In this document: in pieces, positions 4,795 to 7,761 of the stretch
How the letters are laid out: the number at the start of each line of letters is the position of its first letter
How positions within the stretch are numbered: position 1 is the stretch's first letter
From: Phosphoribacter sp964558825
GTDB taxonomy: Bacteria; Actinomycetota; Actinomycetes; Actinomycetales; Dermatophilaceae
Length of the DNA stretch: 7,761 bases
Direction of reading: 5' to 3'
NCBI GenBank assembly: GCA_964558825.1
Contig: CAZLGB010000170.1
Span: 1-7,761, forward strand
Program-made: the position numbers and the translations under genes
The notes under the pieces: model-generated
Seen by the model: only the letters and a program-made list of their open reading frames with translations
Told to the model about the DNA's origin: nothing
Database searches by the model: none

Positions 4795-6474
4795 TCAGAG
4801 GTCGTTGCCGGCATACGACTGGTTGAAGCTCTTATTGGCGAGGGGGAAGTCCGGGACGATCGTGTCTTCGAGCGCGACCGACAACGCCGGCCAGTTGAAG
4901 AAGCTCGGGTCGACGATCTTGACCCGGGTGAGCCGCCCGGCCCCGTCGAGCTCGACCCGGTGGCACAGCGTGCCCCGCCAGGCCTCGACGACGCCCAGCC
5001 CTGCACTGCCTGACCCCGCCGCCCTCATGGGTGCGCCAGGCGGAGCCTCCGGGCTCGCCCCGCCCCGCGCGCCCGAGCCGGCGCCCTCCGCACCGACGAG
5101 ATCCTCTGTCGAGTCGAGCTGCGCGACGAGCCGGGTGATGACGGCGGCGCTGACGGCGATCTCCCGGACGCGCACGGCATATCGCGCGGCGACATCCCCG
5201 GACGCCTCGGCCACGGGCGCGAAGGCCGGCCCGAGGTCGGCCCAGGGGTGCTCGACCCGGGCATCCGCGTCGATCCCGGACGCGCGAGCGACATAGCCGA
5301 GGGTCCCGAGCTGGCGAGCCTTTTCAGCAGGCAGGACCGCCGTGCCGGTGAAGCGGTCGGCGATGACCGAATGGTCGGTGGTGAGCTGCGCCAGCTCGGC
5401 GGCCTGCTCGGCCACCGCGGCGACGAGGGCGACGTCGACCGGGCCGGCCAGCTCGGTCGTGCCGATGCCGATCGCCCCCCGCAGCAACCGGTGGCCGGTC
5501 ACCCTGGCGTTGTGGCGCAGCAGCTGCTCGCGCAGCCGCTGGGCGTGGGCCATAGCGATGCCGAAGCCGACGTCATTGGCGATCGCGCCGAGGTCGGCGA
5601 TGTGGTTGTGCAGCCGTTCGAGCTCGAGCAGGACCGCGCGTCGGCGGGCGACCACGAGCGGAACGGCGATGCCGAGCGCGTCCTCGACGGCCAGCGCATA
5701 GGCGAGGCAGTGCCCGACGGCCGTGTCGCCGCTGATCCGCTCGGCGAGCTCGATGCCGTGCGCCGGCTCGCGCCCCTGGAAGAGCCGCTCCATGCCCCGG
5801 TGGACGAACCACAACCGGGCCTTCATCCGCAGGATGGTCTCGCCGACGACCGAGAACCGGAAATGCCCAGGCTCGATGAGCCCGGCATGGATCGGCCCGA
5901 CGGGGATCTCGTAGACCCCGTCACCCGCCACCCGCACAAAGGGGTATGCCGCGTGGTCCGGCGGCAGCGCGGGGGTGGCGCCGGCGTCGTGGCGCAGGGG
6001 GTGCCAGCCCTCGGGCCAGTGCCCGTGGTGGACCAAGCGGGCCGGCAGCGGGTGCCCGACTGGCTCGATGCCCAGCAGGTCGCGCAGCTCGCGCTCGAAG
6101 CGGCCGGCCGGATAGGACAGCCCGGCCAGCGACGGCACGCGCGGGTCGTCGCGCGACAGGGTCACGGTGAGCTCGGCGCGTTGCCCCACCGGACGCAGGA
6201 AGACATAGACGATGCGCAAGGAGCCCGTTGGCCAGGCGAGCCCGTATGCCGGGTCGCCCGGGGCGCGCTCGCCGTCCGGGTCGCCCGGGTCGCTCGGGTC
6301 GCCCGGTTCGCGCTCGCCGCCCGCGCCGCCCGCGCCGCTCTGGCCGTCGTCGTGTCCGGCCACGAGCGCCAGCCGCCATCCAGCTTGGAGCAATTCGCTT
6401 ACGGCAGTTACCAATTCGTCGGGTGCCGCGGTCCGTTCGACGACCGGGTGCAACCTCGTCCACGTCGCGGTCAT
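4795..6474 (-). CDS. hyfG: Ehr/hydrogenase-4 component G-like (NuoC-NuoD fusion), NiFe ligands lost
   Basis: A 559-residue soluble-arm subunit of a Hyf/Hyc-like complex (also named hycE). Residues 1 to about 170 are a NuoC (30-kDa) domain with the signature GRFERELRDLLGIEPVGHPL. The rest is a NuoD/[NiFe]-hydrogenase large-subunit domain with GPIHAGLIEPGHFRFSVVGE (H196, H204) and ELERLHNHIADLGAIANDVG. The metal motifs are degenerate. RxCGxC is R246-I-S-G-D-T251, and DPCxxC is D522-P-S-F-F-N527, so no NiFe centre can form. This resembles energy-converting-hydrogenase-related (Ehr) complexes. It should instead link electron transfer near a quinone-like site to the membrane arm. Two low-complexity stretches interrupt the fold at about 42-77 and 461-493. 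ATG 6474 overlaps the hyfF stop as ATGA and is preceded by a run of six G at 6485-6480, a plausible though atypical ribosome site. The NuoB-like partner is not in the window. Confidence 0.92.
   Translation of the reverse strand: MTATWTRLHPVVERTAAPDELVTAVSELLQAGWRLALVAGHDDGQSGAGGAGGEREPGDPSDPGDPDGERAPGDPAYGLAWPTGSLRIVYVFLRPVGQRAELTVTLSRDDPRVPSLAGLSYPAGRFERELRDLLGIEPVGHPLPARLVHHGHWPEGWHPLRHDAGATPALPPDHAAYPFVRVAGDGVYEIPVGPIHAGLIEPGHFRFSVVGETILRMKARLWFVHRGMERLFQGREPAHGIELAERISGDTAVGHCLAYALAVEDALGIAVPLVVARRRAVLLELERLHNHIADLGAIANDVGFGIAMAHAQRLREQLLRHNARVTGHRLLRGAIGIGTTELAGPVDVALVAAVAEQAAELAQLTTDHSVIADRFTGTAVLPAEKARQLGTLGYVARASGIDADARVEHPWADLGPAFAPVAEASGDVAARYAVRVREIAVSAAVITRLVAQLDSTEDLVGAEGAGSGARGGASPEAPPGAPMRAAGSGSAGLGVVEAWRGTLCHRVELDGAGRLTRVKIVDPSFFNWPALSVALEDTIVPDFPLANKSFNQSYAGNDL
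6244..6351 (-). repeat. Low-complexity Gly/Asp/Pro-rich segment inside hyfG
   Basis: This encodes residues about 42-77 of HyfG, between LALVAGH and GLAWPTGSLRIVYVF, in the NuoC-like domain. The peptide repeats the pattern GDP (EPGDPSDPGDPDGER, then APGDP). The DNA shows recurring GGGTCGCCC-like 9-base units on the plus strand and a repeated GCGCTCGCCG. Relatives usually pass directly between these two strands, so this is probably an expanded surface loop created by slippage. The repeat pattern is seen directly; the loop location is inferred. Confidence 0.7.
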
Positions 6475-7761
6475 CGCAGCCCCCCGAGCGCGGTGACGGC
6501 GCTGGTCAGCTGACCGCCGAGCCCCCAGGCGGCCACCCCGACGAGGACCGCTGCAACGAGAGCGGCCCGCACGGGCAGGAGCTCTCGACGCCGAAGCGGC
6601 GTCGTCGAGAGGACCGACGCCTCAGGATCGGGCGCGCCGAGGGTCATGGCGACCACGGCGCGACCGATGCCCGCGAAGGCGAGCAACAGCAAGCCGATCA
6701 CCGCGATCATCGGTAGCACCAGGCCCGCCCGCCATCCCGCGATGACGATCGCCACCTCGGTGAAGAAGAGCACGAAGGGCGGGAAGCCCAGCAGTGCCGC
6801 GGCGCCGGCGAGGAACGGCCCGCCGAGATCCGGCCGGCGCGCGAGCAACCCGTGCACCGCCCCGATCTCGCTGCTCCCCACGGCCCGCTGGATCCGCCCG
6901 GCCTGGACGAACATCGCGGCCTTGACCACCCCGTGGCCGAGCATGTGGACGAGCACGGCGGTCGTCGCGAGCGTCCCGCCGATGGCCAAGCCGACCGCCA
7001 TGAGCCCCATGTGTTCGATGCTCGAATAGGCCAGCAGGCGCTTGAAATCCCGCTGGGTGAGCACGAGCGCACCGGCCACGCCCAGCGACAGCAGCCCGAG
7101 GATGAGCAGCATGGTCCGCCCGAAGGCCGGCCCGAGGGCCAGGTCGGCCACCGCGCGGACCCGCAGCACGGCATACAGGGCGACCGAGAGCAGCACCCCG
7201 GACATCAGCCCCGAGACCTGCGCGGGGGCCTGGCTGTGGGCGTCGGGGAGCCAGCTGTGCATGGGAACCAGGCCGGCCTTGGTCGCGAGGCCGAGCACGG
7301 TCAGCGCGACGGCGAGCTTGGCGACGCTGGGGTCGAGGGTGGGGGCGATGCGGGTGAGCTCGAGCCACGACAGGGTCGGCGTGCCGACCGCACGAGTCGC
7401 GGCATAGAGCAGGACGATGCCGAGGAAGGCGATCGCCACACCCGCTGACCCGAGCACGACGTACTTCCACGCCGCCTCGAGCGATCGGCGGCTGCTGCGA
7501 TAGCCGACGAGGAAGGCCGTCGTGATCGTCGTCGCCTCGATGGCCACCCACACGACGCCGAGATCGTCGGCGAGCACCGCGAGGCTCATCGCCGCGAGGA
7601 AGAGGCACACGAGGCCGGTGAACCATCCGTCCGGCTCGGCCGGGCTGGCCAGGGCGGCGCCGAGCGCGACGCACGCGACCGCGCCGATCGTCACCAGCAG
7701 GTATGCCGTGAGCCGGTCCGCGCGCAGCAGGCCGCCCACCGCGGTCGGAGCCGCGTCGCCG
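6471..7761 (-). CDS. hyfF: Ehr/hydrogenase-4 component F-like proton-channel subunit, 5' end outside window
   Basis: A polytopic membrane protein of the NuoL/M/N (Proton_antipo_M) family, matching HyfF, called HycQ in mycobacteria. The key charged residues of the channel are present: a glutamate in VWVAIEATT (7538-7536), a lysine in LATKAGLVPMHSWLPDAHSQ (7280-7278), and a lysine in LGHGVVKAAMF (6923-6921). KRLLAYSSIEHMG, also typical, is present. About a dozen membrane segments can be counted. A GTG at 7739 could serve as a start, but the frame stays open to the window edge and the usual first helices are missing; relatives have about 480-520 residues against 422 from that GTG. I therefore treat the gene as 5'-partial. 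Its stop overlaps the hyfG start (ATGA), so the two are co-transcribed and translationally coupled. Role: proton or sodium translocation driven by the HyfG-containing arm. Confidence 0.93.
   Translation of the reverse strand, partial: GDAAPTAVGGLLRADRLTAYLLVTIGAVACVALGAALASPAEPDGWFTGLVCLFLAAMSLAVLADDLGVVWVAIEATTITTAFLVGYRSSRRSLEAAWKYVVLGSAGVAIAFLGIVLLYAATRAVGTPTLSWLELTRIAPTLDPSVAKLAVALTVLGLATKAGLVPMHSWLPDAHSQAPAQVSGLMSGVLLSVALYAVLRVRAVADLALGPAFGRTMLLILGLLSLGVAGALVLTQRDFKRLLAYSSIEHMGLMAVGLAIGGTLATTAVLVHMLGHGVVKAAMFVQAGRIQRAVGSSEIGAVHGLLARRPDLGGPFLAGAAALLGFPPFVLFFTEVAIVIAGWRAGLVLPMIAVIGLLLLAFAGIGRAVVAMTLGAPDPEASVLSTTPLRRRELLPVRAALVAAVLVGVAAWGLGGQLTSAVTALGGLR

Noticed and set aside
4788..5006. 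N-terminal extension of the MFS frame up to an ATG at 5006
   Set aside because: The extra residues read through the hyfG 3' end in another frame and have a Ser/Arg/Thr-rich shadow composition. ATG 4787, or at most 4814, fits the start of the membrane protein.
5248..6513. Plus-strand open frame of 421 codons opposite hyfG
   Set aside because: Its composition is a mirror of the NuoC-NuoD coding frame and shows no motifs of its own; the minus-strand protein is clearly the real gene.
7737..7739. GTG at 7739 as the true start of hyfF
   Set aside because: The frame remains open to the window edge, and a start there would remove the first membrane helices expected in this family, so the gene most likely continues upstream.
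1..7761. CRISPR arrays, tRNA/rRNA genes, insertion sequences, attachment sites
   Set aside because: No regularly spaced repeats, cloverleaf-like sequences, transposase motifs or terminal inverted repeats were seen on either strand.

Overview
The window looks like a chromosomal segment of a high-G+C Gram-positive bacterium (Actinomycetota). Codons ending in G or C dominate, GTG is used as a start, and the proteins resemble actinobacterial versions of their families. A heptamer, GTATGCC/GGCATAC, is strongly over-represented. I cannot fix the family; something near Intrasporangiaceae is only a guess. All four genes I can support lie on the minus strand, so transcription runs from high to low coordinates. 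The long plus-strand frames are high-GC antisense shadows.

In transcription order, the first block is the 3' end of an energy-converting-hydrogenase-related (Ehr, Hyf/Hyc-like) operon. It holds hyfF/hycQ (7761-6471, 5' end outside the window), a proton-channel subunit of the NuoL/M/N type, and hyfG/hycE (6474-4795), a fused NuoC-NuoD-like subunit. The two share an ATGA overlap. The antiporter-type lysines and glutamate of HyfF are present, but HyfG has lost the cysteine ligands of the NiFe site (RISGDT and DPSFFN in place of RxCGxC and DPCxxC). The complex is therefore probably a membrane-bound, ion-translocating oxidoreductase and not a hydrogenase. Seven bases after hyfG comes a major-facilitator transporter (4787-3729), similar to sugar-efflux (SetA-like) proteins. 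It appears to have lost two membrane helices by an in-frame internal deletion, and its codon use differs from its neighbours.

A gap of about 137 bases (3592-3728) separates this block from the last gene. It carries a possible hairpin after the transporter gene, a direct repeat of CTCAGC at 11-base spacing, a near-perfect 16-base palindrome, and a TAGGCT -10-like box exactly placed for a leaderless GTG start.

The last gene (3591 to beyond position 1) encodes an AcrB-like RND efflux permease of the single-subunit type found in Gram-positive bacteria. Its most striking feature is an insertion of about 147 residues in the second extracytoplasmic porter domain, predicted to form a long antiparallel coiled-coil hairpin with clean heptads in both arms. 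The gene runs off the window through a C-terminal tail containing a 27-base tandem repeat.

The best candidates for something undescribed are the coiled-coil RND pump with its compact regulated promoter, and the attachment of a shortened MFS gene to an Ehr operon.
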